In this document: positions 28,465 to 37,512 of the stretch, piece by piece | Layout: every line of letters begins with the position of its first letter | How positions within the stretch are numbered: position 1 is the first letter of the stretch | NCBI RefSeq assembly: GCF_005048265.1 | Contig: NZ_SUNH01000009.1 | Coordinates: forward strand, 98,367-162,366 | DNA length: 64,000 bases | Source of the DNA: Paracoccus hibiscisoli | Lineage (GTDB): Bacteria; Pseudomonadota; Alphaproteobacteria; Rhodobacterales; Rhodobacteraceae | Direction: 5' to 3' | Translations under genes and position numbers: made by a program | The notes under the pieces: generated by a model | Seen by the model: only the letters and a program-made list of their open reading frames with translations | Database searches by the model: none | Told to the model about the DNA's origin: nothing

Positions 28465-29265
28465 CTAATCCGTGGGCCGGATGCGGGCCGCCGCCCCGCT
28501 GGCAAAGGCCGCCAGCCGGTCGCGGGCGGCGGCCTGCGTGTTGACCACACCCGCCACCGCCGCTTCCGCATAGGCCGCGTCCAGCGCGCTCATGTTCTGC
28601 ATGTGGCTGATGGCCGAGCAGATGGCGAAGTTCGACAAAGGCGGGTTCTGCGCGGCCTGGCGCGCGATCTGCAGCGCCTGCGCGGCCGGGTCGTCCACAA
28701 GGTATTGGCACAGGCCCACCGACACGGCCTCGTCCCCGCGATAGAGGCGGCCCGACAGCATCATGTCGATCATCCGCGCCTTGCCGATCAGGTCGGCCAC
28801 CCGGATCGTCGCACCGCCCCCGGTGAACAGGCCGCGCTGCCCCTCGGGGAGGCCGAAATAGGTGCCGGGCCCCGCCACCCGGATATGCGCGGCCGAGGCC
28901 AGTTCCAGCCCGCCGCCCACGACCGCGCCCTGCAGTACGGCGATGATCGGCACGCCGCCATATTCCATGCGATTGAACGCGTCGTGCCAGCGCAGGCAGA
29001 CCTGCATGAAATCGGCCGCGCTGCGATCCTCTCGGTGATGTTCCACCAGATCGAGGCCCGCGCAGAAATGATCGCCCGCCGCGTCCAGGATGGCCGCGCG
29101 CACGCCCGCGCGGGGCAGCGTGGTGAAGATGTCGATCAGCTCCTCGATGGTGGCCAGGTCCAGGGCGTTGCGCTTGGACGGGCGGTTCAGGGTGACGCGG
29201 GCGATGCCCTCGTCATCCACCGCCAGCAGGATGTTGGTCAGCCGCAGATCGGCGATGTCGCGCAT
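28465..29265 (-). CDS. enoyl-CoA hydratase/isomerase (crotonase) family protein
   Basis: The 266-residue crotonase-fold protein shows the oxyanion-hole segments [11 protein letters not shown] and [20 protein letters not shown] catalytic glutamate lies in [11 protein letters not shown]. The family hydrates enoyl-CoA esters or carries out related CoA chemistry; the exact substrate is not evident. It is the last gene of the long minus-strand run from 34006, 67 bases after the AEC transporter, so it may have its own promoter. Confidence 0.88.
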   Translation of the reverse strand: MRDIADLRLTNILLAVDDEGIARVTLNRPSKRNALDLATIEELIDIFTTLPRAGVRAAILDAAGDHFCAGLDLVEHHREDRSAADFMQVCLRWHDAFNRMEYGGVPIIAVLQGAVVGGGLELASAAHIRVAGPGTYFGLPEGQRGLFTGGGATIRVADLIGKARMIDMMLSGRLYRGDEAVSVGLCQYLVDDPAAQALQIARQAAQNPPLSNFAICSAISHMQNMSALDAAYAEAAVAGVVNTQAAARDRLAAFASGAAARIRPTD

Positions 29266-29332
29266 GTGGTCCTCTCCCCCCTCGTGATGCCTGACCGGGA
29301 TAGCCGCTGGTCGCGCGGGGGTCGAGGGGGCC

Positions 29333-30256
29333 TCAGGCGCCGATCAGCACGATCAGCACCGGGATGGTCGCGATGCTGGCCGCGGTCGAGATCAGGATCG
29401 CGGTGGACACCCGCTGCTGCGCCAGGCCGAAATGCTGCGCCAGGATATAGACGTTGCCCGCCACCGGCAGGCCCGCCGCCACCACCATCACCCCCGCCGC
29501 GACCGGATCGACGCCAAAGCCCCAGGCCGCCAGCCCCACCGCCGCCGGGTGCAGCACCAGTTTCGCCCCCGACAGCCAGGCCGAGGGCGCCAGACGCGCC
29601 AGGCGCCGCCCCGCCAGGCTGGCGCCGATGGCAAACAGCGCGCCGGGCGTGGCCGCAGCCCCCAGCAGGGCCAGGAACTCGTCCAGCGGCGCGGGCATGG
29701 GCAGCGCCATGCCGCCCCAGGCCAGCCCCGCGACCATCGCCAGGATCATCGGGTTCGCCGCCACCCCGCGCAGCACCGGCAGCACGGCCACCAGCCGCAG
29801 CCCGCCATGCCGCGACCCGTGCACGATCAGCGTGATCAGCGTCGAAAACACCAGCATGTCTATGATCAGCACCATCAGCACCGGCCCGATCGCCGCAGGC
29901 CCCAGCAGCACGACCAGCATCGGCACGCCCAGAAAGCCGGTATTGCCGATCATGCAGCACTGCGCCTCCATCGCGGCCTCGGGCAGGGCCAGGCCGCGGG
30001 CGCGCGCGACGCACAGGCCCAGGGCCCAGACCGCCGTCGACCCCGCCAGATAGGCCAGCACAAAGCGCAGATCGAACAGTTGCCCTAGATCGACCCCCGC
30101 GGCAAAGCGGAACAGCATGGCCGACAGCGCGAAATAGAACACGAATTTCGTCAGCCAGGCCGCACCCTGGGCGGGAAAGAACCGCGTGGCGGCGGCCGCC
30201 CAGCCCAGCCCGATCAGGGCGAAGAAGGGCAGGGTCTTGAGCAGGATCTCGGTCAT
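29333..30256 (-). CDS. AEC (auxin efflux carrier) family transporter
   Basis: The 307-residue protein has about ten hydrophobic helices in two five-helix halves. The pattern is that of bacterial AEC permeases such as MdcF and malate or malonate carriers. The helix-breaking segments [11 protein letters not shown] and [19 protein letters not shown] [13 protein letters not shown] resemble the substrate crossover of the family. It follows mbfA by 19 bases. Substrate unknown; organic acids are most likely. Confidence 0.88.
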   Translation of the reverse strand: MTEILLKTLPFFALIGLGWAAAATRFFPAQGAAWLTKFVFYFALSAMLFRFAAGVDLGQLFDLRFVLAYLAGSTAVWALGLCVARARGLALPEAAMEAQCCMIGNTGFLGVPMLVVLLGPAAIGPVLMVLIIDMLVFSTLITLIVHGSRHGGLRLVAVLPVLRGVAANPMILAMVAGLAWGGMALPMPAPLDEFLALLGAAATPGALFAIGASLAGRRLARLAPSAWLSGAKLVLHPAAVGLAAWGFGVDPVAAGVMVVAAGLPVAGNVYILAQHFGLAQQRVSTAILISTAASIATIPVLIVLIGA

Positions 30257-30275
30257 GGGGCCCCCAAGGGGGCCG

Positions 30276-31256
30276 TCAGCCCGATCCGATCAGCACCCCA
30301 ACGGCCATCACCAGACCACCGCCCACGACGACTTGCAAGGTGGCCCGCCAGAAGGGGGTCTGCATCCAGCGGTTCTGGATCCAGGCGATGGCCCACAGCT
30401 CGATGAAGACGACGATGATCGCGATGGTCGTGGCGGTCCAGAAATCGGGGATCAGATAGGGCAGCGCGTGGCCCATGCCGCCCACCGTGGTCATCACCCC
30501 CGACGAGATGCCCCGCTTGATCGGCGATCCGCGCCCCGAGACCACGCCGTCATCGGACGCAGCCTCGGTAAAGCCCATGCTGATGCCCGCGCCGATGCTG
30601 GCGGCAGAACCCACCAGAAAGGTCGTCCAGGGGTCCTGGGTCGCAAAGGCCACTGCGAATATCGGGGCCAGGGTCGACACGCTGCCATCCATCAGCCCCG
30701 CCAGCCCCGGCTGGACCCAGGTCAGGACGAAATCGCGATGCGCGACGGCGTCCTCCTCGGCGCGGACGTGGTCGGGCAGCAGCTGGTCGGTCAGCTCGGC
30801 CGCGCGGTTCTCGTGGCCGCGTTCGGCGGCGGCCAGATCGCCCAGCAGCTTGCGGGTGGGCGCGTCCTGGCTGACCTGGGCGGCATGGGCATAGAATTCG
30901 GCAGCGTCGCGTTCCATGCCCGCGGCCTCGGCGCGGATGCGGTCCAGCGACAGGTTCTCCATCATCCAGGCGGGGCGGCGGGTCACATAGCCCGCCACAT
31001 GTTCGCGCCGTATCACGGGAATCGCATCGCCCCACCGGCGCTGATGCACCTCCAGCAGCAGGCGGCGATGGGTGTCCTCCTCGGCGCTCATGGCGTCGAA
31101 GACGGCGGCGCTGGCGGGGTAATCCTTGCGCAGGAAGGCCGCCCAGTTGCGATAGATGCGGGCGTCGTCCTCCTCGGAGGCGATGGCCAGCGCCACGATT
31201 TCGCGTTCCGTCAATTCCGACAGGCGCTTGCGGGAGGGCAGGAAGGGCATGGTCAT
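30276..31256 (-). CDS. mbfA: membrane-bound ferritin MbfA (rubrerythrin-VIT1 iron exporter)
   Basis: The 326-residue fusion has a rubrerythrin-like di-iron domain (about 1-150) with glutamate/histidine-rich helices (AIASEEDDARIY, SAEEDTHRRLL, MERDAAEFY, AERGHENRAAEL). A VIT1-type membrane domain follows (about 165-326, beginning GLAGLMDGSVSTLAPIFA). MbfA in Bradyrhizobium and Agrobacterium exports ferrous iron and protects against iron and peroxide stress under Irr control. Here it begins 9 bases after a TusA-like gene, with no good ribosome site of its own, so it is expressed within an operon. Confidence 0.92.
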   Translation of the reverse strand: MTMPFLPSRKRLSELTEREIVALAIASEEDDARIYRNWAAFLRKDYPASAAVFDAMSAEEDTHRRLLLEVHQRRWGDAIPVIRREHVAGYVTRRPAWMMENLSLDRIRAEAAGMERDAAEFYAHAAQVSQDAPTRKLLGDLAAAERGHENRAAELTDQLLPDHVRAEEDAVAHRDFVLTWVQPGLAGLMDGSVSTLAPIFAVAFATQDPWTTFLVGSAASIGAGISMGFTEAASDDGVVSGRGSPIKRGISSGVMTTVGGMGHALPYLIPDFWTATTIAIIVVFIELWAIAWIQNRWMQTPFWRATLQVVVGGGLVMAVGVLIGSG

Positions 31257-31265
31257 CTGATGTGC

Positions 31266-31532
31266 TCAACTATCCTCGGGGGTGACGAGGCCCTCGGCCT
31301 GCGGGACAGAGGGGCCCCGCCTGACCGTGAATTCCAGCGCACCGTCACCCAGATCGCGCGTGCCGACCATGACATGCCCGGCCTGCTCGCAGAAATGCGG
31401 CACATCGACCATCGCCATGCGATCGGTGGCGATCAGGCGCACAATCGCCCCCTGAGGCAGCGCCAGCAGCTGTTTTCGCAGCCGCAGCACAGGCAGGGGG
31501 CACAACAGGCCCCGCGCATCCAGCACGGTCAC
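31266..31532 (-). CDS. TusA-family sulfur carrier
   Basis: The 88-residue protein has the TusA signature LDARGLLCPLPVLRLRKQL, with the persulfide-carrying cysteine at 11. The GTG start at 31532 overlaps the stop of the upstream DUF2478 gene (GTGA). The C-terminal tail is acidic. TusA-like proteins pass sulfur to tRNA thiolation, molybdenum cofactor enzymes or sulfur oxidation. The DUF2478 neighbour hints at molybdenum-related use, but this is inference. Confidence 0.85.
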   Translation of the reverse strand: MTVLDARGLLCPLPVLRLRKQLLALPQGAIVRLIATDRMAMVDVPHFCEQAGHVMVGTRDLGDGALEFTVRRGPSVPQAEGLVTPEDS

Positions 31533-32041
31533 GATGCGGCCGCGAATCGGTCCAGGCACCAGGACCGCAGGTCGGCGGGCGCGATCTGCACGGCCAGATC
31601 GCCCGCAAAGTCCAGAAAGGCCGCCCGCTGCTGGCGCGGCACATAGAGGACCACGGGCTGTCCGTCGGCCACCGCCTGCCCGATCAGGGCGCGAAAGCCG
31701 CGGCCCATCGCCTCCTGCCGCCCGAATTTGGGGATCACGACCAGACCCGCGCCGGGCAGATGCGGCGCGGTGCGGGCGACGGCCTCCTCCAGCGCGCCGG
31801 TATCCAGCCGGCAGCCCTGCGCCCCCGGCCCCAGGGATTGAGAGATGCGCAGCGGCGGGCCGGGATCGCCCAGCACGATCATCTCCATGTCGCAGGCGCA
31901 ATCGGGGCCCAGATCCAGGTTGCGCTGGACCGCGCCCGCCACGGGCAGGCCCTGTGCGGCCAGATCGCGGGCCAGCGCCTCCAGCGCCAGGTCGGCGGAG
32001 CCTGCGGGGGTCGTCTCGTCATTGGTGAACCATGCCAGCAT
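31529..32041 (-). CDS. DUF2478 protein
   Basis: The 170-residue protein fits the DUF2478 family (a THEP1/NTPase-like fold). It shows ARDLAAQGLPVAGAVQ near 30, a DMEMIVL strand and VIPKFGRQEAMGRGF near 110. No classical P-loop is seen at the N terminus. In other genomes the family tends to lie near molybdate transport or molybdoenzyme genes; its activity is not established. It starts 9 bases after the response regulator stop and overlaps the TusA-like gene by four bases. Confidence 0.75.
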   Translation of the reverse strand: MLAWFTNDETTPAGSADLALEALARDLAAQGLPVAGAVQRNLDLGPDCACDMEMIVLGDPGPPLRISQSLGPGAQGCRLDTGALEEAVARTAPHLPGAGLVVIPKFGRQEAMGRGFRALIGQAVADGQPVVLYVPRQQRAAFLDFAGDLAVQIAPADLRSWCLDRFAAAS

Positions 32042-32050
32042 GCCGCCCCC

Positions 32051-32677
32051 CTATACGCCGCTGTCCAGCGCGAATTTCATCAGCCCGTTGATGCCGTCCA
32101 CGCCCAGCTTCTTTTTCAGCGCCGAGGAGGTGTTGGCCGCGGTCTTGTAGCTGACGCCCAGCTGGTCGGCGATGGCCTGCAGCCCGTGCCCCTGCCCGAT
32201 CAGCGCCAGCACCTGGCGTTCGCGGTCCGACAGCGCGCCCAGGGGGTCGTCGGCCGCGCCCGCGCGCAGCGTGGCCAGCGCCATCGCCTGTTTGGGCGAC
32301 AGGTAGAACTCTCCGGCCTCCAGCGTGCGGACGGCGTCGCGGAAATCGGCGGGCGGGGCGTTCTTGGACAGAAACCCCTGCGCGCCCGCCTGCAGGGCGC
32401 GGGCGGCAAAGCCGGTCTGGTCGTTCATCGAAAAGATCAGGATGCGCGCATCGGGCACGGCGGCGCGCAGGGGCGCCACCAGGTCCAACCCCCCCGCGCC
32501 GGGCAGGCTGATGTCCAGCACGATCAGGTCGGGGGCGGCATCGCGGGTCAGCTGGTCCAGCGCCTCCTCTCCGGACATGGCCTGGCCCACCGGGTCATAG
32601 CCCAGATCGCGCAGCAGGCGGCTGGCACCCAGATGGGTGATGGGGTGGTCGTCGATGACCAGGGCGCGTTTCGTCAC
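32051..32677 (-). CDS. NarL/FixJ-type response regulator
   Basis: The 208-residue regulator has a receiver domain with Asp55 as phosphoacceptor (LIVLDISLPG), the acidic pair Asp9/Asp10, and the conserved lysine in FLSKNAPP. A LuxR-type helix-turn-helix follows (LSDRERQVLALIGQG to about 200). The start codon is GTG, with AAGGA upstream. It lies 18 bases after the cognate kinase gene and 9 before DUF2478, so it may control the genes behind it. Confidence 0.93.
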   Translation of the reverse strand: MTKRALVIDDHPITHLGASRLLRDLGYDPVGQAMSGEEALDQLTRDAAPDLIVLDISLPGAGGLDLVAPLRAAVPDARILIFSMNDQTGFAARALQAGAQGFLSKNAPPADFRDAVRTLEAGEFYLSPKQAMALATLRAGAADDPLGALSDRERQVLALIGQGHGLQAIADQLGVSYKTAANTSSALKKKLGVDGINGLMKFALDSGV

Positions 32678-32695
32678 GGGGGTCCTTGTCCTCTT

Positions 32696-34006
32696 TCAGC
32701 CCGGCAGCCGGGGCAGTTCCGCGACCAGGCGCGTGCCGGGCGCGGCCGGTTCGATCCGCAGCGTGCCGCCCAGCAGGGTGATGCGTTCCCGCATGCCGGT
32801 CAGCCCGGTCCCGTCGCGCCGGTCGGGGGCCATGCCCGTGCCGTCATCGGCCAGCACCATGCGCCAATGCGCGGGATCGGTCCAGAGGCGGATCCGCACC
32901 CGGCCCGCCTGCGCGTGGCGCAGGGCGTTGGTCGTGCCCTCCTGCAGGATGCGGAACAGGGTCAGGGCGGTGGCCTCGTCGGGCTCGGGCAGGCCTGCGG
33001 CCATGTCCAGGGCGAAGCTGGTGTCGGGCCAGCGGCGGTTCAGATCGGCCACGTAATCGCCCAGCACCGTGGCCAAAGGCAGCTGGCCCACCGCCATCGG
33101 GCGCAGATCGTCCAGCAGCGCGCGGTTCACCCGGGCGATCTGTTCGGCGATGGCCGCGATCTGGGCGGCCGAGGTGGCGGTGGCGGGGTCGGGGGCGGCC
33201 TCGCGCAGGGCGTCGGCCTCGACCCGCAGGCCAAAGAGGCAGGGGCCCATCTCGTCGTGCAGATCGCGGGCGATGGCCTTTCGTTCGGCATCGGCGCGGG
33301 CCACGATCTGGTGCTGCAGGCGGGTGCGCTCGGTCCGGGCCTGTTCCAGCGCATCGGCCAGCCGGTCGGCATGGGCGGCCAGCGGCGCCAGATCGGGATG
33401 GGGCAGCGGGCCGATGCGGCCCGACAGATCGCCCCGCGCGAGGTCCGACAGCCGCGCGCCGATGGTGGCTACCGGGCGCAGCCCCTGCGACAGCGCGGCG
33501 GCGATCAGCCCGGCCTGCAGCGCCGCCGCCGCGACCGCCAGCGCCATCAGGTCGCGCATGTCGCGCCACGCGCGGGCGATTTCCTGCGCCGGGTCGCCGG
33601 TGATCAGCACATAGCCCCGCGGCCGCCCCGCGATGACCACCGGCAGGCGGGTCTCCTGGGGCGGTGGCGCCACCAGGGCGGCAAAGAAGGCGGGCACGCG
33701 CAGGTCCGGGTCCGGCGGCCCCGCAGGCTGGCGCAGCGTCCCGTCCAGCGCGTCCACCACCCCAATGCGGGCATGGCGCGGTTCGGTCAGGCGTTCGGGC
33801 AGCAGCGCCATGATGCGGTCGGGGGGCACCGCGCCCTGCATCGTGCCGATGGTGGCCAGCACCAGGTTGCGGGCGGTGTCGGCGCCCATGCGCGTCTCGG
33901 TCGCGATGTCGCGGCGCAGGCGGTCCAGGCTGCCCAGGGCCAGAAGCGCGATCAACCCAAGCTGGACGATCAGGATCACGGTCAGGATGCGGGTGCGCAG
34001 CGTCAT
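32696..34006 (-). CDS. NarX-type sensor histidine kinase
   Basis: The 436-residue membrane kinase has a first transmembrane helix at about 8-25, a periplasmic domain of about 125 residues without a recognised fold, and a second helix near 152-172. A HAMP segment follows, then the HisKA_3 dimerisation box ERKAIARDLHDEMG with His250. The ATPase domain has the N-box EGTTNALRHAQ and VLADDGTGM. The periplasmic part is rich in Pro and Arg; its signal is unknown. It heads the minus-strand run that leads into DUF2478, TusA-like and mbfA. Confidence 0.92.
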   Translation of the reverse strand: MTLRTRILTVILIVQLGLIALLALGSLDRLRRDIATETRMGADTARNLVLATIGTMQGAVPPDRIMALLPERLTEPRHARIGVVDALDGTLRQPAGPPDPDLRVPAFFAALVAPPPQETRLPVVIAGRPRGYVLITGDPAQEIARAWRDMRDLMALAVAAAALQAGLIAAALSQGLRPVATIGARLSDLARGDLSGRIGPLPHPDLAPLAAHADRLADALEQARTERTRLQHQIVARADAERKAIARDLHDEMGPCLFGLRVEADALREAAPDPATATSAAQIAAIAEQIARVNRALLDDLRPMAVGQLPLATVLGDYVADLNRRWPDTSFALDMAAGLPEPDEATALTLFRILQEGTTNALRHAQAGRVRIRLWTDPAHWRMVLADDGTGMAPDRRDGTGLTGMRERITLLGGTLRIEPAAPGTRLVAELPRLPG

Positions 34007-34060
34007 GGGCGGGACAGTGGCCTTAAAGGGCGGGCCGGGGCAATGGGGGATGGGTGGTCA

Positions 34061-34120
34061 GGGGGGCGCTGCCCCCCGTCCTGCGGACTCCCCCCGGGAT
34101 ATTTTCGTGAAGAAGAAGGG
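34061..34120. repeat. hairpin repeat, copy B (between kinase and fRMsr genes)
   Basis: On the plus strand a GGGGGGC/GCCCCCC hairpin and a small GTCC/GGAC stem are followed by CCCCCGGGATATTTTC and GTGAAGAAGAAG. The 27-base core at 34091-34117 matches copy A with one mismatch. Unlike copy A it stands between two divergent genes, close to the promoter region of both. Confidence 0.7.
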
Positions 34121-34150
34121 GCGGGCTTTTCTGTTCCGAAGGGCGCGCGT

Positions 34151-34615
34151 ATGGATTGGCGCATGAGCGATTATGACGATCTTGCGGCCCGCATCCGGGC
34201 CCTGTGTGCGGGCGAGACCGATGAGGTCGCGCTGATGGCGACCGTGGCCTGCGAGCTGCATCAGTCGGATGCGCGGTTCGACTGGACGGGCTTCTATCGC
34301 GTGGTGGCGCCCGAGCTGTTGAAGATCGGGCCCTATCAGGGCGGGCATGGCTGTCTGGTCATTCCGTTCTCGCGCGGGGTGTGCGGGGCGGCGGCGCGGT
34401 TGCGCGCGGTGCAGATCGTGCCGGATGTGGAGGCCTTTCCCGGCCATATCGCCTGTTCCAGCAGCACCCGGTCCGAGATCGTGCTGCCGGTCTTTGGCGC
34501 AGGCGGGCGGCTGATCGGGGTTCTGGATATCGACAGCGACCGCGTGGATGCGTTCGATCAGGCCGATGCGGATGCGCTGGCGGCCATTCTGGCGGATGTC
34601 TTCGGGCATCTGTGA
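34151..34615 (+). CDS. free methionine-(R)-sulfoxide reductase (GAF type)
   Basis: The 154-residue single GAF domain has three cysteines at 68, 78 and 102 (HGCLVIPF, RGVCGAA, GHIACSS). Their spacing of 10 and 24 equals that of the catalytic and resolving cysteines of E. coli fRMsr. The enzyme reduces free methionine-R-sulfoxide with thioredoxin. The ATG at 34151 has AAGGG 7 bases upstream; a second ATG at 34163 is also in frame. It is divergent from the sensor kinase gene. A signalling GAF protein is unlikely given the cysteines. Confidence 0.9.
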   Translation: MDWRMSDYDDLAARIRALCAGETDEVALMATVACELHQSDARFDWTGFYRVVAPELLKIGPYQGGHGCLVIPFSRGVCGAAARLRAVQIVPDVEAFPGHIACSSSTRSEIVLPVFGAGGRLIGVLDIDSDRVDAFDQADADALAAILADVFGHL

Positions 34616-34640
34616 TTCTTTCGGCAGCAAGGATGCGGCG

Positions 34641-35267
34641 ATGATCTGGGACACCTTGGCGAATATCCCGACGGCACAGCTGATGGCGTTCATCGCGGGG
34701 GGGCTGGTGCTGAATTTCGCGCCGGGTCAGGACGTGTTCTTTGCCAGCGCCTGCGGCATCCAGGGCGGGCCGCGGGCCGGGGCCTGGGCTGGGTTCGGCG
34801 TGGGCTTGGGCGTGCTGATGCATGTCGCGCTGGCCACCGTGGGTCTGGGCGCGATCGTGGCTGCCCATCCCGAGGCGCTGCGCGCGATCAAGTATGCGGG
34901 GGCGGCCTATCTGCTGTGGCTGGCGTGGAAAAGCTGGCGGGCGGGGGATGTCGACCCGTCGGCGCGGGGCAGCGTGCGGGTCTGGAACATCATCCGCCGC
35001 GGGTTCCTGTCGAATGCGCTGAACCCCAAGCCGGTTCTGTTCCTGCTGGCCTTCCTGCCGCAGTTCACCAACCCCGCCTGGGGGCCGATCTGGCAGCAGA
35101 TCCTGGGTCTGGGACTGGTTTTTGCGTTCACCGGGACGCTGGTCACCATGGGCTATGGCGTCGTGGGCGGTCTGGCGGGCGGGGTCATCGGCAAGCGGCT
35201 GGGCATGGTCAACAAGATCGCCGCCGTCATGTTCGCGGGGCTGGCGCTGCGCCTTGTCTGGAAATGA
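34641..35267 (+). CDS. LysE/RhtB family amino-acid exporter
   Basis: The 208-residue protein has about six hydrophobic helices. The family pattern is visible in FAPGQDVFFASACGIQGGPRAG-type N-terminal sequence, YAGAAYLLWLAWKSWR near 80 and GFLSNALNPKPVLFLLAFLPQF in the middle. LysE-type proteins export amino acids or derivatives such as lysine, threonine or homoserine lactone. AAGGA lies 8 bases before the ATG. Translation is coupled to the next gene through an ATGA overlap. Confidence 0.9.
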   Translation: MIWDTLANIPTAQLMAFIAGGLVLNFAPGQDVFFASACGIQGGPRAGAWAGFGVGLGVLMHVALATVGLGAIVAAHPEALRAIKYAGAAYLLWLAWKSWRAGDVDPSARGSVRVWNIIRRGFLSNALNPKPVLFLLAFLPQFTNPAWGPIWQQILGLGLVFAFTGTLVTMGYGVVGGLAGGVIGKRLGMVNKIAAVMFAGLALRLVWK

Positions 35268-35914
35268 GCGATTTCGTCTATGCACCGCCGGGCGATGCGC
35301 CGGTGGTGGTTCATGCCGATGACCAGGTGCTGGTCGTGGACAAGCAGGCGGGTCTGCTGTCGGTCCCTGGGCGCGGAGAGGATCGGGCCGATTGCCTGAT
35401 CGCGCGGCTGCGCGGGGCGTTTCCGACCGTGCTGCTGGTGCATCGGCTGGATCTGGACACGTCGGGGGTGATGGTCTTTGCGCTGACCCCCCATGCGCAG
35501 CGCCACCTGTCCAAGCAGTTCGAGGAGCGCCAGACGAAGAAGGTCTATGTCGCGCGCCTGTCGGGGCGGCTGGAGCATGCGCAGGGCCGGGTCGACCTGC
35601 CGCTGATCGTGGACTGGCCGAACCGTCCGCGCCAGAAGGTCGACCATGCCGAGGGGCGCCCCGCCCAGACCGATTGGCGCGTGGTGCGCGCCAGCGATGC
35701 CGAGACGCGGGTGCGGCTGATGCCCGTCACCGGCCGCAGCCATCAGCTGCGGGTGCATATGGCATCGCTGGGCCATCCGATCCTGGGCGATCCGCTGTAT
35801 GCGACGGGTCAGGCGGCGGCGCATCCGCGCCTGATGCTGCATGCCGAAAGCCTGCGGTTCAGGCACCCGGACAGCGGCGTGCAGATGGGGTTCTCGGCCC
35901 CGGTGCCGTTCTAG
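35264..35914 (+). CDS. RluA-family pseudouridine synthase
   Basis: The 216-residue enzyme isomerises uridine to pseudouridine in rRNA or tRNA. The catalytic motif is HRLDLDTSGVMVF with Asp63, followed by KKVYVARLSG, and TGRSHQLRVHMASLGHPILGDPLY near 160-185. No S4 domain is present and the protein is short, resembling the RluA/TruC subgroup that lacks S4. The target position cannot be told. It overlaps lysE by four bases. Confidence 0.92.
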   Translation: MSDFVYAPPGDAPVVVHADDQVLVVDKQAGLLSVPGRGEDRADCLIARLRGAFPTVLLVHRLDLDTSGVMVFALTPHAQRHLSKQFEERQTKKVYVARLSGRLEHAQGRVDLPLIVDWPNRPRQKVDHAEGRPAQTDWRVVRASDAETRVRLMPVTGRSHQLRVHMASLGHPILGDPLYATGQAAAHPRLMLHAESLRFRHPDSGVQMGFSAPVPF

Positions 35915-35922
35915 TCGCCGTT

Positions 35923-36633
35923 CTAACTGTCGCGCAGGCGGCGGGTCAGCCAGCGTGCCACCCAGGGAAAGATCGCCAGCGCCGCGATGACGGCGATGAC
36001 GCGGGGGCCGAACAGGTCGGCGATCTGGTCGATCTCGGCCAGCTGGGTGCCCGCGGCGGTCAGGATCACCTTGTTGGGCAGCACGCCCACCGCCGTGACC
36101 AGCGCAAAGACCCGCGCCGACAGGCGGCTGACGCCCGAGATCAGGTTCAGCACGAAGAACGGCACCGCCGGAGTCAGCCGCAGGCTGAGCAGCGCCAGCG
36201 CCCCGTCCCGCGCGACATGGCGGTCCAGCTGGCCGGCGCGCTGACCCATCACCCGCCGCACCGGCCCGCTGAGCAGGTGGCGCGCCGCCAGAAAGGTCAG
36301 CAGGGCCGCCCCCACCGTCCCCGCCACCGACAGCGCCACCCCCAGCCAGAACCCGAAGAACGCGCCCCCGGCCAGGGTCAGCACGACCACCACCGGCACC
36401 GGCAGCGCACCCAGCAGGGTGAAGGCGCCCAGAAAGGCCAGCGCGGCCAGTTCAGGGTTGCGCGCCCGCCAGCCCTGCCCGTGTTCCAGCAGGCCGTGCA
36501 GTCGCGTCAGGTCGGATTGCAACGCGGGCAGCGACGGCCACAGCCACAGCGCCGCCCCGGCCAGCGCCACAAGGGCCAGCCCCGCCAGCAGCATCCGAAG
36601 TAGGGGCCGCCGCATCGGCGCCGCCGGGGTCAT
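35923..36633 (-). CDS. TVP38/TMEM64 (DedA-like) membrane protein
   Basis: The 236-residue protein has an N-terminal helix and further hydrophobic helices around the SNARE-associated domain signature. That signature is seen as LAGGAFFGFWLGVALSVAGT-type sequence near 85-105 and RLTPAVPFFVLNLISG near 150. DedA-superfamily proteins are linked to membrane homeostasis and lipid carrier flipping. It starts 3 bases after the metallo-hydrolase stop, so the two are probably co-transcribed. Confidence 0.88.
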   Translation of the reverse strand: MTPAAPMRRPLLRMLLAGLALVALAGAALWLWPSLPALQSDLTRLHGLLEHGQGWRARNPELAALAFLGAFTLLGALPVPVVVVLTLAGGAFFGFWLGVALSVAGTVGAALLTFLAARHLLSGPVRRVMGQRAGQLDRHVARDGALALLSLRLTPAVPFFVLNLISGVSRLSARVFALVTAVGVLPNKVILTAAGTQLAEIDQIADLFGPRVIAVIAALAIFPWVARWLTRRLRDS

Positions 36634-36636
36634 GCC

Positions 36637-37386
36637 TCAGGACGGATCGTCATACCAGGGCGCGATGACCACCTGCGCGCCCGAGCCGCCCTCTTCGACC
36701 AGGCGGGCAAAGGTCTCCAGGTCGCTGCCGCGGTGGTGATAGGGATAGACGATGTCGGGGGCAAAGGCCGTGACCGCATCCGCCGCCTGTTCGACCGACA
36801 TGGTATAGGGCAGGTTCATCGGCAGGAACGCCACGTGGATGTCGGTCAGCGCGCGCAGTTCGGGCGTGTCCTCGGTATCGCCCGCGATCAGGAAACGCTG
36901 GCCGCCCAGGGTCAGGATATAGCCGTTGTCGCGACCCTGGGGGTGGTTCTGCAGCCGGTCCTCGGTGATGTTATAGGCGGGGATGGCCTCGATCGGCTGG
37001 CCCAGGATGTCTCCGCTGTCGCCGTTCTCCATCACCGTGGTCCGTTCGGCCATGGGGGCGGGCAGCATGGCGGCCACGGCGGGGTTGGCGATGATCGGCA
37101 CCTGCGGCAGGGCGTCCAGCGTCGGCTGATCATAGTGGTCGCCATGCTCATGCGTGATCAGGATCATGTCGGGCGCGGGCAGGTCGGCATAGGCCTCGGC
37201 CCCGCCCACCGGATCGACCAGGATCACGCCCGCCGGCGTCTCCAGCAGCATCGAGGCGTGGTCCACGGCGTGGATCACCACCTCGCCGCCATCGACCGCG
37301 TGGCGGAAATCGCTGGTCTGGGCCAGCGCCGCGACCGGCAGGGTCAGCAGCAGGGTCGCGGTCAGGGACAGGGGGGCAAGGCGCAT
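36637..37386 (-). CDS. exported MBL-fold metallo-hydrolase
   Basis: The 249-residue precursor has a Sec signal peptide ending near AALAQ (residue 23). A beta-lactamase-like domain follows, with the metal motif THEHGDHYD and later AGDTEDTPE. It resembles UlaG/YtnP-like hydrolases of the L-ascorbate-6-phosphate lactonase group. GAGGAGA precedes the ATG at 37386; the frame runs open far upstream by chance. A periplasmic location is likely and the substrate is unknown. Confidence 0.87.
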   Translation of the reverse strand: MRLAPLSLTATLLLTLPVAALAQTSDFRHAVDGGEVVIHAVDHASMLLETPAGVILVDPVGGAEAYADLPAPDMILITHEHGDHYDQPTLDALPQVPIIANPAVAAMLPAPMAERTTVMENGDSGDILGQPIEAIPAYNITEDRLQNHPQGRDNGYILTLGGQRFLIAGDTEDTPELRALTDIHVAFLPMNLPYTMSVEQAADAVTAFAPDIVYPYHHRGSDLETFARLVEEGGSGAQVVIAPWYDDPS

Positions 37387-37512
37387 CGGGTTCTCCTCGG
37401 GCATGGCATCGGGGCGGAACCCGCGCGGGCGGTTCCCGGTTCCGCAGCGTCGCTTGTGGCAGGGTGTCGCGTGGCATAGGTCTGGGACCAACAGGCGCGA
37501 AAGGGGAACGGG

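Noticed and set aside
30257..30275. GGCCCC/GGGGCC palindrome between mbfA and the AEC gene as a terminator
   Set aside because: It is too short, has no T run and covers the ribosome site region of the next gene. At most it is a small intercistronic stem.
31760..34615. A 951-codon open frame on the plus strand
   Set aside because: It runs antisense to the kinase, response regulator and DUF2478 genes and has no family motifs until the fRMsr part (from 34151). High G/C at third codon positions keeps the opposite frame open.
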